From assembly GCF_900119365.1 (NCBI RefSeq), contig NZ_FPJO01000001.1, forward strand, positions 186,001 to 250,000: DNA of 64,000 nt. The letters run 5' to 3'. The notes beneath the pieces were generated by a model, which saw nothing but the letters and a program-made list of their open reading frames with translations, searched no databases and was not told where the DNA came from. The position numbers were made by a program, and so were the translations under genes. Every line of letters starts with the position of its first letter. The first letter of the stretch is position 1. Below, one piece after another: positions 16,841 through 28,324 of the stretch. Origin of the DNA: Streptomyces atratus. Its GTDB lineage: Bacteria > Actinomycetota > Actinomycetes > Streptomycetales > Streptomycetaceae.

Positions 16841-19552
16841 TCAGTGCGCCGCGGACTCCCAGTCCGTACCGACGCCCACCGAGACATCCAGCGGGGCGCG
16901 CAACTGCACGGCCGTGGACATCTCGCGGCGCAGGATCTCCTCCACCCGAGCCCGCTCGCCCCCGGCGATCTCCAGCACGATTTCGTCATGGACCTGGAGC
17001 AGCATCCGGGACTTCAGCTTCGCCTCGGTCAGCGCCCGGTCGACCTGGAGCATGGCGACCTTGACGATGTCCGCGGCCGTGCCCTGGATCGGTGCGTTGA
17101 GCGCCATCCGCTCGGCCATCTCGCGGCGCTGACGGTTGTCGCTGTTGAGGTCGGGGAGGTAACGGCGGCGGCCGAAGACCGTCTCCGTGTATCCCGTGGC
17201 CCTGGCCTCCTCGACCACCCGGTGCAGATAGTCACGCACTCCGCCGAACCGCTCGAAGTAGGTGTCCATCAGGCCGCGCGCCTCGCCCGCCTCGATGTTC
17301 AGCTGCTGGGAGAGACCGAACGCGGAGAGCCCGTACGCCAGTCCGTAGCTCATGGCCTTGATCTTGCGGCGCATCTCCGGGTCGACGGCCGACTTGTCGA
17401 CGCCGAAGACCTGCGAGGCGACCGTGGTGTGCAGGTCCTCGCCGGAGGTGAACGCCTCGATCAGGCCCACGTCCTCGGAGAGGTGGGCCATCACCCGCAG
17501 CTCGATCTGGCTGTAGTCGGCCGTCATCAGCGTCTCGAAGCCCTCGCCGACGACGAAGCCGCGGCGGATGGCCCGGCCCTCGTCCGTACGGACCGGGATG
17601 TTCTGCAGGTTGGGGTCGGTGGAGGAGAGCCGGCCCGTCGCCGCCACCGTCTGGTTGAACGTGGTGTGGATACGGCCGTCCGCCGCGATCGTCTTGATCA
17701 GGCCCTCGACCGTGACCCGCAGCTTGGCCTGCTCGCGGTGGCGCAGCATGATCACCGGCAGCTCGTGCTCGGTCTGCGCGGCGAGCCAGGCCAGCGCGTC
17801 GGCGTCCGTGGTGTACCCGGTCTTCGTCTTCTTCGTCTTCGGCAGGCCCAGCTCGCCGAAGAGGACCTCCTGGAGCTGCTTGGGCGAACCGAGGTTGAAC
17901 TCGCGGCCGACCGCGGCGTGCGCCTCCTTCACCGCCTGCTGCACCGCACCGGCGAACTGCTGCTCCATGCCTTCCAGGTGGGCCCGGTCGGCGGCGATGC
18001 CGTGCCGCTCCAGACGGGCCAGCAGCGCGGACGTCGGCAGCTCCATGCCGTGCAGCAGCTCCGCCGCACCGACCTCCGCGAGCCGGGTGGTGAACGCGTC
18101 GCCCAGGTCCAGGACCGCGCGGGCCTGCGCCATCAGGGACTCGGCCTCGGCCTGGTCGTCCGCGCCGAAGGCCAGCTGCCCGTCGGACGCCGCGGCGGGG
18201 GCCAGCTCACGGCCCAGGTACTCCACCGTCAGCGCGTCCAGCGCGAAGGAACGGCGGCCGGGCTTGACCAGATAGGCGGCCAGCGCGGTGTCCATCGTGA
18301 CGCCGTCGACCTGCCAGCCGTGCTCGGGGAAGACCCGCATGGCGCTCTTCGCGTTGTGCATGACCTTGGGCCGGTCCGCGTCGGCGATCCAGGCGGCGAA
18401 CGCCTGCTCGTCGCCCTCGTCGAGCAGGGCCGGGTCGAACCAGGCCGCCGCACCGTCCGCCGCGGCCAGCGCGATCTCGGTGACCGTGCCGCTGCCCACC
18501 GCCCAGGTGTCGACCGTGGCCACGCCGAGCGGCTGCCCGCCGTGCTCGGCGAGCCAGGGCGCGAGCTCACCCGCGCCCAGCACCGCACCGTCCAGCTCGA
18601 CGCCCGCGGCGGGCGCCGGGGCCTCGTCCTCGGCCGCGCCCGGGTCGACGGCCAGCAGCCGCTCGCGCAGGCTCGGGTTACGGATCTCCAGTACATCCAG
18701 CACACCCGTCACCGCGGTGCGGTCGTACGGTGCGCGCTCCAGGTCCTGCGGGGTCTTCGGCAGCTCCACGTCACGGACCATCTCGGTCAGCCGGCGGTTC
18801 AGCCGCACCGCGTCCAGGTGGTCCCGGAAATTCTGCCCGGCCTTGCCCTTGACCTCCTCGGCGCGCTCGACCAGCTCGTCGAACGAACCGAACTGATTGA
18901 TCCACTTCGCGGCGGTCTTCTCACCCACACCGGGGATGCCCGGGAGGTTGTCCGACGGGTCGCCGCGCAGCGCCGCGAAGTCGGGGTACTGCCGCGGCGT
19001 GAGCCCGTACTTCTCCTCGACCTTCGCAGGGGTGAAACGCGTCAGCTCCGAGACGCCCTTGGTCGGGTACAGCACGGTGACGTTGTCCGTGATCAGCTGG
19101 AACGAATCCCGGTCACCGGTGACGATCAGCACCTCGAAGCCGGCCGCCTCGGCCTGCGTGGCCAGCGTGGCGATGACATCGTCCGCCTCGAAGCCGTCGA
19201 CCGCGAAACGGTCCGCGCGCATCGCGTCCAGCAGCTCACCGATCAGCTCGACCTGCCCCCGGAACTCGTCCGGGGTCTTCGAGCGGTTCGCCTTGTACTC
19301 CGGGAACTCCTGCGAGCGCCAGGTCTTGCGGGAGACGTCGAACGCCACCGCGAAATGCGTCGGCGCCTCGTCACGCAGCGTGTTCGCGAGCATCGACGCG
19401 AAGCCGTACACCGCGTTCGTCGGCTGCCCCGACCCTGTCGTGAAATTCTCCGCAGGCAGCGCAAAGAACGCCCGGTACGCCAGGGAGTGCCCGTCCATCA
19501 GGAGCAGGCGCGGTCGGTTGTCTGCCGTCTTCTTCGATGCCGTCTCAGCCAC
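16841..19552 (-). CDS. polA: DNA polymerase I
   Basis: A 903-residue family A polymerase used in Okazaki fragment processing and repair. The 5'-nuclease domain occupies roughly residues 1-290, with LLLMDGHSLAYRAFFALP, the metal-site segment FEADDVIA and GDPSDNLPGIPGVGEKTAA. A degenerate 3'-exonuclease-like domain follows, where the usual metal-binding acidic residues are not apparent. The polymerase domain has motif A (DYSQIELRVMAHLS), motif B (RRKIKAMSYGLAYG) and motif C (QVHDEIV). I chose the GTG at 19552, which gives the usual VAETASKK start; an ATG at 19582 is possible. It is divergent from the FdhF/YdeP gene. Confidence 0.96.
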   Translation of the reverse strand: MAETASKKTADNRPRLLLMDGHSLAYRAFFALPAENFTTGSGQPTNAVYGFASMLANTLRDEAPTHFAVAFDVSRKTWRSQEFPEYKANRSKTPDEFRGQVELIGELLDAMRADRFAVDGFEADDVIATLATQAEAAGFEVLIVTGDRDSFQLITDNVTVLYPTKGVSELTRFTPAKVEEKYGLTPRQYPDFAALRGDPSDNLPGIPGVGEKTAAKWINQFGSFDELVERAEEVKGKAGQNFRDHLDAVRLNRRLTEMVRDVELPKTPQDLERAPYDRTAVTGVLDVLEIRNPSLRERLLAVDPGAAEDEAPAPAAGVELDGAVLGAGELAPWLAEHGGQPLGVATVDTWAVGSGTVTEIALAAADGAAAWFDPALLDEGDEQAFAAWIADADRPKVMHNAKSAMRVFPEHGWQVDGVTMDTALAAYLVKPGRRSFALDALTVEYLGRELAPAAASDGQLAFGADDQAEAESLMAQARAVLDLGDAFTTRLAEVGAAELLHGMELPTSALLARLERHGIAADRAHLEGMEQQFAGAVQQAVKEAHAAVGREFNLGSPKQLQEVLFGELGLPKTKKTKTGYTTDADALAWLAAQTEHELPVIMLRHREQAKLRVTVEGLIKTIAADGRIHTTFNQTVAATGRLSSTDPNLQNIPVRTDEGRAIRRGFVVGEGFETLMTADYSQIELRVMAHLSEDVGLIEAFTSGEDLHTTVASQVFGVDKSAVDPEMRRKIKAMSYGLAYGLSAFGLSQQLNIEAGEARGLMDTYFERFGGVRDYLHRVVEEARATGYTETVFGRRRYLPDLNSDNRQRREMAERMALNAPIQGTAADIVKVAMLQVDRALTEAKLKSRMLLQVHDEIVLEIAGGERARVEEILRREMSTAVQLRAPLDVSVGVGTDWESAAH

Positions 19553-19723
19553 GCCCCCGATCCTGCCACGGACCACCGACATTCCCGACCGGCCCCACTG
19601 GCCGCCCTCCCCGTCGCTGCCGTGAGCCGGTGCCGCGTGACAGGATCGGAAGAGGAACACGGACAGCCTCGATGCACACCGCGCACCGCGCGGCTTCGCA
19701 GTCGGCTCAAAGGGGAGCACGCA

Positions 19724-22024
<2,301 letters not shown>

Positions 22025-22052
22025 ACGAGGAGCGGTACGGGGGCGCGGGCGC

Positions 22053-22078
22053 CGGCCGCCCCGGTCCCGGGGCGGCCG
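22053..22078 (+). terminator. Terminator after the molybdopterin oxidoreductase
   Basis: A perfect 11 to 12-bp GC stem (22053-22064 with 22067-22078) with a very tight loop lies about 30 bases after the stop. Confidence 0.6.
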
Positions 22079-22179
22079 CACGGCCACCGGACAGGCCTAA
22101 GCATCCGCTCAGTCGTCTGATAAGAACGGTGCACACAGCATCGAAGCCGTGAACCACCGCAGACGATCGGAGCCGGCCC

Positions 22180-22650
22180 ATGGGCGAGCACACCGCACCC
22201 AAGTTCCCCCAGGAGATCATCGACGAGTACGCCGCACTCGGCGTCGACCTGCCCGCACTCTTCTCCGCCGGCCACCTCGGCGAACGCATGGGCGTCACCA
22301 TCGTCGAAGCCTCCGCGGACCGCGTCGTCGGCACCATGCCCGTCGAGGGCAACACCCAGCCCTACGGACTCCTCCACGGCGGCGCCTCCGCCGTCCTCGC
22401 CGAGACCCTCGGCTCCATCGGCTCCATGCTCCACGGCGGCGTCACCAAGCTCGCTGTCGGTGTCGACCTGAACTGCACCCACCACCGCGGCGTACGCAGC
22501 GGACTCGTCACCGGCGTCGCCACCCCCGTACACCGCGGCCGCTCCACCGCCACGTACGAGATCGCCATCACCGACGAACAGGACAAGCGGGTCTGCACCG
22601 CACGCCTCACCTGCATGCTCCGCGACGCCCCCCGGCCCGACGCCGCCTGA
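22180..22650 (+). CDS. PaaI family hotdog thioesterase
   Basis: A 156-residue hotdog-fold acyl-CoA thioesterase (4HBT/PaaI type). The conserved helix region QPYGLLHGGASAVLAETLGSIGSM carries the HGG turn and the acidic residue used in catalysis. It is followed by VGVDLNCTHHRGVRSGLVTGVATPVHRGRSTATYEI, the standard strand pattern. Such enzymes release free CoA from aryl- or acyl-CoA; the exact substrate is unclear. It is cytosolic. A terminator hairpin follows at 22687. Confidence 0.9.
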   Translation: MGEHTAPKFPQEIIDEYAALGVDLPALFSAGHLGERMGVTIVEASADRVVGTMPVEGNTQPYGLLHGGASAVLAETLGSIGSMLHGGVTKLAVGVDLNCTHHRGVRSGLVTGVATPVHRGRSTATYEIAITDEQDKRVCTARLTCMLRDAPRPDAA

Positions 22651-23304
22651 CGGACCGGAACACACACCGAACACACCGCGGCACCACTGCCCGGCCGGAA
22701 CACGATCCGGCCGGGCAGCGTCATTCCCGCCCGCAACCGCCCGTCCAACACCGGGAATTGGCAATGGAAAACGCCAACTCCCTTGACCCGGAACACCGTT
22801 GTGTGGCCAACTCGGCACCCCCACACGCACCGGCCCGCACTCCACGCACACAACACCGCGTCGACCACATCACCACCGACGTGACACTGCGTAACCGGCA
22901 TCCGATCCGCGGACGCCCCCACGCGGCCCCCGAGCCCGGCCCCCGCAGCCGCCGGGCACCTCGCCATGCCCTCGCGCACCGCACCCCTCCCCACCTGGCA
23001 CGACAGCACCATGATCGACTCAAGCCCCTTAGCAGAGCTGCGCGTTCTCAGAATGTGGTCACTTCACCGTCCGGTAAAAAGCCGTACATGTCCGCACAGC
23101 CACCTCAAGCCTTGCTCAACGGCATAACAAGACAGTCACATCCTGCGGCGGACCCATCCCCGACCCCCACACCTGCGCCTAGAGTCACCGCCAGTCACCG
23201 CGCCGCCGGGCGCGTCTGCAGCACGGCCCTGTACCACCCAGTACGGCCCGGCGAACGACACGGCACCTCAAGCAGAGGAGGCCGCGCCAGGGAAAGGACC
23301 TTTC
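22651..23304. other. 654-base region upstream of the liv operon
   Basis: No gene is supported. It holds a terminator at 22687-22718 for the thioesterase and a dyad TTGGC-N10-GCCAA at 22758-22777 that could be an operator. I could not place a convincing promoter for the liv operon, though TTGACC at 22783 lacks a matching -10. Confidence 0.5.
22687..22718 (+). terminator. Terminator after the thioesterase
   Basis: A perfect 12-bp stem (22687-22698 with 22707-22718) with an 8-base loop lies 36 bases after the stop codon. Confidence 0.7.
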
Positions 23305-24537
23305 GTGCGACACCGTTCTTTGCTCATACTCACCACCGTGCTCACGACCGGAGCACTGACCCTCACCGCCTGCGGGTCGCGCGACGACAGCAAGAAGAGC
23401 AGCGACAGCGGCGGCACCCAGACCGTCGTCATCGGCGTCGACGCGCCCATCACCGGCGACCTGTCCGCCCTCGGCCTCGGCATCAAGAACTCCGCCGACC
23501 TCGCCGCCAAGACGGCCAACAAGGAAAACACCGTCCCCGGCATCAAATTCGAGGTCAAGCCCCTCGACGACCAGGCACAGCCCTCCGTCGGCCAGCAGAA
23601 CGCCCAGAAGTTCATCGACGACGACACCGTCGTCGGCGTCGTCGGCCCCCTGAACTCCGGCGTCTCCCAGTCGATGCAGAAGCCGCTCAACGACGCCGGC
23701 CTCACCCAGGTCTCCCCCGCCAACACCGGCACCGAGCTCACCCAGGGCGAGAACTGGAAGACCGGCGACAAGAAGCGCCCCTTCAAGACCTACTTCCGCA
23801 CCGCCACCACGGACCAGATCCAGGGCGCCTTCGCAGCGAAATACCTCTTCAACAACGCGAAGGTCAAGCAGGTCTACCTCATCGACGACCAGAAGCCCTA
23901 CGGCGCCGGTCTCGCCGCCTCCTTCAAGAACACCTTCACCACCCTCGGCGGCAAGATCGTCGGCTCCGACCACGTCAACCCCGACGACCGCGACTTCAAC
24001 GCCGTCGTCACCCAGGTCAAGAAGTCCGGCGCCAAAGCCGTCTACTACGGCGGCGAATACCCCGCCGGCGCACCCCTGAGCCAGCAGCTCAAGGACAGCG
24101 TCCAGATCCCCCTCATGGGCGGCGACGGCATGTACAGCGCCGACTTCATCAAGCTCAACAAGAAGGCCCAGGGCGACATCGCCACCTCCGTCGGCAAGCC
24201 CGTCGAGGAACTCGACTCGGCCAAGAAGTTCATCGCCGACTACAAGACCGCCGGATACAAGGACGCCTACGAGGCCTACGGCGGCGGCACCTACGACGCC
24301 ACCTGGTCGATCATCGAAGCCGTCAAGATCGCCGTCGCCGACAACGGCGGCAAGCTCCCCAGCGGCGACGACGCCCGCGCCAAGGTCCTCGCAGCCATGG
24401 CCAAGGTCAAGTTCGACGGCGTCACCGGCCCCGTCTCCTTCGACGAATACGGCGACACCACCAACACCATGATGACCGCCTACCAGGTCAACGGCGGCAA
24501 GTGGACCTCCAAGCTCAGCGAGGCCTACAAGCCGTAA
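23305..24537 (+). CDS. livJ: Branched-chain amino acid ABC transporter, substrate-binding lipoprotein
   Basis: A 410-residue type I periplasmic-binding protein that captures leucine, isoleucine, valine or a related solute outside the membrane. The signal peptide ends in a lipobox with Cys23 (LTLTACG), so it is lipid-anchored. The mature part opens TVVIGVDAPITGDLSALGLGIKNSADLA and contains VVGVVGPLNSGVSQSMQKPLNDAGL, both typical of LivJ. GTG start with a GGAAAGGA site. It is the first gene of a five-gene operon and the gap of 99 bases before livH is the largest in the operon, which often allows higher expression of the binding protein. Confidence 0.93.
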   Translation: MRHRSLLILTTVLTTGALTLTACGSRDDSKKSSDSGGTQTVVIGVDAPITGDLSALGLGIKNSADLAAKTANKENTVPGIKFEVKPLDDQAQPSVGQQNAQKFIDDDTVVGVVGPLNSGVSQSMQKPLNDAGLTQVSPANTGTELTQGENWKTGDKKRPFKTYFRTATTDQIQGAFAAKYLFNNAKVKQVYLIDDQKPYGAGLAASFKNTFTTLGGKIVGSDHVNPDDRDFNAVVTQVKKSGAKAVYYGGEYPAGAPLSQQLKDSVQIPLMGGDGMYSADFIKLNKKAQGDIATSVGKPVEELDSAKKFIADYKTAGYKDAYEAYGGGTYDATWSIIEAVKIAVADNGGKLPSGDDARAKVLAAMAKVKFDGVTGPVSFDEYGDTTNTMMTAYQVNGGKWTSKLSEAYKP

Positions 24538-24636
24538 CAAGCTCCCGGGCCCACGCCTGACCCCCCAGACCGCGCGGGAGCGCCACCAACGCCCCCGCGC
24601 GGTGCCATATCCGAACCACTCCACGGAGGCCCTGCG

Positions 24637-25566
24637 GTGAACGAACTGCCGCAACAGCTGGCCAATGGACTCATCCTCGGCGCGATGTACGGACTCATCG
24701 CGATCGGCTACACGATGGTCTACGGAATCATCCAGCTCATCAACTTCGCCCACGGCGAGATCTTCATGATCGGAGGCTTCGGAGCTCTCACCGTGTACCT
24801 CTGGATGCCGGCCGGTGTCTCCCTCCTCGCAATCATCCCCCTCATGATCATCGGCGGCGTCATATGCTCCGTCGCCGTCAGCGCAGCCGCCGAACGCTTC
24901 GCCTACCGGCCCCTGCGCAACGCCCCCCGACTGGCCCCGCTGATCACCGCGATCGGACTCTCCCTCGCACTCCAGCAGGCCATCTGGAAGTGGTACCCCG
25001 ACGCCAAGAAGGACCGCTCCTTCCCCCAGTTCAAGGGCGAAGCGATCGACATCTTCGGCGCCCACATCCAACGCGGTGACCTCTTCGTCCTCATCACGGC
25101 ACCCATCTGCATGATCGCCCTCGGGCTCTTCGTCTCCAAGACCCGCTCCGGCCGCGGCATGCAGGCCACCAGCCAGGACCCCGACACCGCCAAACTCATG
25201 GGCATCAACACCGACCGCATCATCGTCATGGCCTTCGCCATCGGTGCCGCGTTCGCCGCCGTCGCCGCCGTCGCCTACGGGCTCAAGAACGGCCAGATCG
25301 GCTTCAAAATGGGCTTCATCATGGGCCTCAAAGCCTTCACCGCAGCCGTACTCGGCGGCATCGGCAACATCTACGGCGCCATGCTCGGCGGCGTCGTACT
25401 CGGCATCGCCGAATCCCTCGCCACCGGCTACATGAGCAACGTCCCCGGCATGGACCTCTTCGGCGGCGGCGCCTGGAAGGACGTATGGGCCTTCGTCCTC
25501 CTCATCATCGTCCTGCTGCTCCGCCCCCAGGGCCTGCTCGGCGAACGCGTCGCGGATCGGGCGTGA
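24637..25566 (+). CDS. livH: Branched-chain amino acid ABC transporter permease LivH
   Basis: A 309-residue inner-membrane permease with about eight hydrophobic segments. The LivH signature ANGLILGAMYGLIAIGYTMVYGIIQLINFAHGEIFMIGG is at residues 8-46. The segment RGMQATSQDPDTAKLMGINTDRIIVMAFAIGAAFA carries the EAA-like loop that contacts the ATPases, and AFTAAVLGGIGNIYGAMLGG is the conserved C-terminal motif. GTG start after an ACGGAGG site. Its stop overlaps the likely GTG of livM. Confidence 0.95.
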   Translation: MNELPQQLANGLILGAMYGLIAIGYTMVYGIIQLINFAHGEIFMIGGFGALTVYLWMPAGVSLLAIIPLMIIGGVICSVAVSAAAERFAYRPLRNAPRLAPLITAIGLSLALQQAIWKWYPDAKKDRSFPQFKGEAIDIFGAHIQRGDLFVLITAPICMIALGLFVSKTRSGRGMQATSQDPDTAKLMGINTDRIIVMAFAIGAAFAAVAAVAYGLKNGQIGFKMGFIMGLKAFTAAVLGGIGNIYGAMLGGVVLGIAESLATGYMSNVPGMDLFGGGAWKDVWAFVLLIIVLLLRPQGLLGERVADRA

Positions 25567-27365
25567 TACGGATGACCACCAACCACACCACCACACCCGG
25601 CCCCGCCCCCTTCCTGCCGATCCCCACCGCAGCGGCCCGCATCGGCACCACCGCAGGCGCCGCCGTCGCCCTCGCCGGCACCTTCCTCGCCTGGACCTGG
25701 ACCGACGAATTCCCCGGCGACCTCACCGTCACCGGCTACCCCGGCGGCCTCCAGGTCCTCACCCTCATCAGCGCCGCACTCACCCTGCTCCTCACCCTGT
25801 CCGGGTACGGCATCCGAGGCCTGCGCTGGCTCACCCCCGGCGGCACCAACAGCCCCGCCCGCCTCCTCGCCCTCGGCACCCTCGGCACCACCGGCTACAC
25901 CATCGGCGCCATCGCCTACGACCTCGGCGGCATCGTCAACCTGGAACCCGGCGCCTGGGTCAGCGGCATCGGCGCGCTCATCGCCGCCGTCACCGCACTC
26001 GGACTCCCCGGCGACCAGCCACTCGCCGACACCGAAACCACCGCCTGGCAACGCTTCCGCAACAGCCTCGGCGCCCCCCAGGCCCCCCGCCCCAAAGCCC
26101 TCCCCTCCTGGGCCGAAATCCTCATCATCGTCGCCGCGTTCGGCATCGGCCTCTACGTCTTCGCCTACGGCATCGACACCGACTACACCGAACTCTTCAT
26201 CGGCTTCCTCATCACCGTCGGCTTCGCCTTCACCGCACTCCACCGGGCCGGACTCGTCTCCCGCCTCACCGCACTGACCGCGAAGCACCGCAACATCACC
26301 CTCGCCGCAGCCCTCGTCGCAGCCGTCTGCTTCCCCTTCACCCAGCAGAAAGAGGAATACGCGCTCATCGGCGCCAACATCCTCATCTTCGGCACCGTCG
26401 CACTCGGCCTCAACGTCGTCGTAGGCCTCGCCGGCCTCCTCGACCTCGGATACGTCGCCTTCCTCGGCGTCGGCGCCTACGCCGCCGCCCTGGTCTCCGG
26501 CTCCACCATGTCGGCCATCGGCGTCGAATTCCCCTTCTGGGCCGCCGTCCTCACCGGCGCCGGAGCATCACTCGTCTTCGGCGTACTCATCGGCGCACCC
26601 ACCCTGCGACTGCGCGGCGACTACCTCGCCATCGTCACCCTCGGCTTCGGTGAAATCTTCCGCCTCACCGTCAACAACCTCAACGGCAACAGCGGACCCG
26701 ACCTCACCAACGGCTCCCAGGGCATCCCCAGCATCCCCGACCTCAACTTCTTCGGCTTCGACTTCGGCCTCAAACACAACATCCTCGGCTTCGACCTCGG
26801 CAGGTCCGCCAACTACTACCTGCTGATGCTCGTCTTCACCGCCGTCGTCGTCCTCGTCTTCCGCCGCTCCGGAGAATCCCGCATCGGCCGCGCCTGGGTC
26901 GCCATCCGCGAGGACGAAACCGCAGCCACCGCCATGGGCATCAACGCCTTCCGGCTCAAACTGCTCGCCTTCGCCCTCGGCGCCACCCTCGCCGGACTCG
27001 CCGGAACCGTCCAGGCACACGTCAACTACACCGTGACGCCCGAGCAGTACCAGTTCGCCGGCTCCGTACCCCCCAACTCCGCCTTCCTCCTCGCCGCCGT
27101 CATCCTCGGCGGCATGGGAACCCTCAGCGGCCCCCTCGTCGGCGCCGCACTGCTCTACCTCATCCCGGCCAAACTCCAGTTCATGCAGGACTACCAGCTC
27201 TTCCTCTTCGGCATCGCACTCATCCTCCTGATGCGCCTGCGCCCCGAAGGACTGGTCGCCGACCGCAGGAAGCAGCTCGAATTCCACGAGAACGACCAGC
27301 CCGACGTACCGGAACCACAACAGTCCGAAAAGACCGGCGCCGGCGTCGCCAAGGCGGGGGCGTGA
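25563..27365 (+). CDS. livM: Branched-chain amino acid ABC transporter permease LivM, long form
   Basis: The partner permease of LivH. The conserved part starts near residue 270 with YALIGANILIFGTVALGLNVVVGLAGLLDLGYVAFLGVGAYAAA and ends with PPNSAFLLAAVILGGMGTLSGPLVGAALLYL. At 600 residues it is nearly double the usual length: the first 250 residues add several extra membrane segments (about residues 25-45, 60-80, 100-118, 128-146, 180-205, 215-235). The GTG at 25563 overlaps the livH stop (GTGA) and implies translational coupling; ATG at 25572 is an alternative. A hydrophilic tail follows the last helix. Confidence 0.92.
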   Translation: MIRMTTNHTTTPGPAPFLPIPTAAARIGTTAGAAVALAGTFLAWTWTDEFPGDLTVTGYPGGLQVLTLISAALTLLLTLSGYGIRGLRWLTPGGTNSPARLLALGTLGTTGYTIGAIAYDLGGIVNLEPGAWVSGIGALIAAVTALGLPGDQPLADTETTAWQRFRNSLGAPQAPRPKALPSWAEILIIVAAFGIGLYVFAYGIDTDYTELFIGFLITVGFAFTALHRAGLVSRLTALTAKHRNITLAAALVAAVCFPFTQQKEEYALIGANILIFGTVALGLNVVVGLAGLLDLGYVAFLGVGAYAAALVSGSTMSAIGVEFPFWAAVLTGAGASLVFGVLIGAPTLRLRGDYLAIVTLGFGEIFRLTVNNLNGNSGPDLTNGSQGIPSIPDLNFFGFDFGLKHNILGFDLGRSANYYLLMLVFTAVVVLVFRRSGESRIGRAWVAIREDETAATAMGINAFRLKLLAFALGATLAGLAGTVQAHVNYTVTPEQYQFAGSVPPNSAFLLAAVILGGMGTLSGPLVGAALLYLIPAKLQFMQDYQLFLFGIALILLMRLRPEGLVADRRKQLEFHENDQPDVPEPQQSEKTGAGVAKAGA

Positions 27366-28324
27366 CCACCATGACCACCACGAAGACCGCCACCACCGTC
27401 CTCGACGCCAGCGGCGTCACCATGCGCTTCGGCGGCCTCACCGCCGTACGCAACGTCGACCTCACCGTCAACGCGGGCGAGATCGTCGGCCTCATCGGCC
27501 CCAACGGAGCCGGCAAGACCACCTTCTTCAACTGCCTCACCGGCCTGTACGTCCCCACCGAGGGCACGGTCAGCTACAAAGGCACCGTCCTGCCGCCCAA
27601 GCCCCACCTCGTCACCCAGGCAGGCATCGCCCGCACCTTCCAGAACATCCGGCTCTTCGCCAACATGACCGTCCTGGAAAACGTCCTCGTCGGACGCCAC
27701 ACCAGGACCAAGGAAGGCCTCTGGTCCGCCCTCCTGCGCCTCCCCGGCTTCACCAGGGCCGAGCAGGCCAGCCGCGAACGCGCCATGGAACTCCTGGAGT
27801 TCATCGGCCTCGCCGACAAGGCCGACCACCTCGCGCGCAACCTCCCCTACGGAGACCAGCGCAAGCTGGAAATCGCCCGCGCCCTCGCCAGCGACCCCGG
27901 ACTCCTCCTCCTCGACGAGCCCACCGCCGGCATGAACCCGCAAGAGACCCGCGTCACCGAAGAACTCATCTTCGCCATCCGTGACCAGGGCATCGCCGTC
28001 CTCGTCATCGAGCACGACATGCGGTTCATCTTCAACCTCTGCGACCGCGTCGCCTGCCTCGTCCAGGGCGAGAAGCTCGTCGAAGGCACCGCGACCGAGG
28101 TCCAGAGCGACGAACGCGTCGTCGCCGCCTACCTCGGCACCCCCTTCGAAGGCGCCCCCGGCGCCGAAGAAGCCGCCGAGGTCGAAGCCGCCGAGGTCGA
28201 AGCCGCGGAAGCCGGAGCCGCGCAGGCGGGCACCGCCAAGACCGCAGCCACCACCGACACCAGCACCGGCACCGGCACCAGCACCAGCACCAGCACCAGC
28301 ACCGAGGAGGAGGACACCCGATGA
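27362..28324 (+). CDS. livG: Branched-chain amino acid ABC transporter ATPase LivG
   Basis: A 320-residue ABC ATPase. Walker A is GPNGAGKT at about 46-53, the LivG-specific signature is NLPYGDQRKLEIARALA, and Walker B with the catalytic Glu is LLLLDEPTAGMNPQE. The usual LivG ends near residue 262; this one carries about 55 extra residues of low-complexity sequence, first Glu/Ala repeats (EAAEVEAAEVEAAEAG) then Thr/Ser/Gly repeats ending EEEDTR. Its GTG overlaps the livM stop by 4 bases and its stop overlaps livF (ATGA). Confidence 0.95.
   Translation: MTTMTTTKTATTVLDASGVTMRFGGLTAVRNVDLTVNAGEIVGLIGPNGAGKTTFFNCLTGLYVPTEGTVSYKGTVLPPKPHLVTQAGIARTFQNIRLFANMTVLENVLVGRHTRTKEGLWSALLRLPGFTRAEQASRERAMELLEFIGLADKADHLARNLPYGDQRKLEIARALASDPGLLLLDEPTAGMNPQETRVTEELIFAIRDQGIAVLVIEHDMRFIFNLCDRVACLVQGEKLVEGTATEVQSDERVVAAYLGTPFEGAPGAEEAAEVEAAEVEAAEAGAAQAGTAKTAATTDTSTGTGTSTSTSTSTEEEDTR

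Noticed and set aside
22758..22777. Dyad TTGGC-N10-GCCAA as operator of the liv operon
   Set aside because: The half-sites are only five bases and lie over 500 bases from livJ; chance occurrence is likely.
22149..24560. An 803-codon plus-strand frame over the thioesterase and livJ
   Set aside because: It is Arg/His/Pro-rich with no motif, as expected of a shifted frame over real genes.
28255..28315. Possible CRISPR-like tandem repeats
   Set aside because: The units are 6 bases long, without spacers, and encode the LivG tail.
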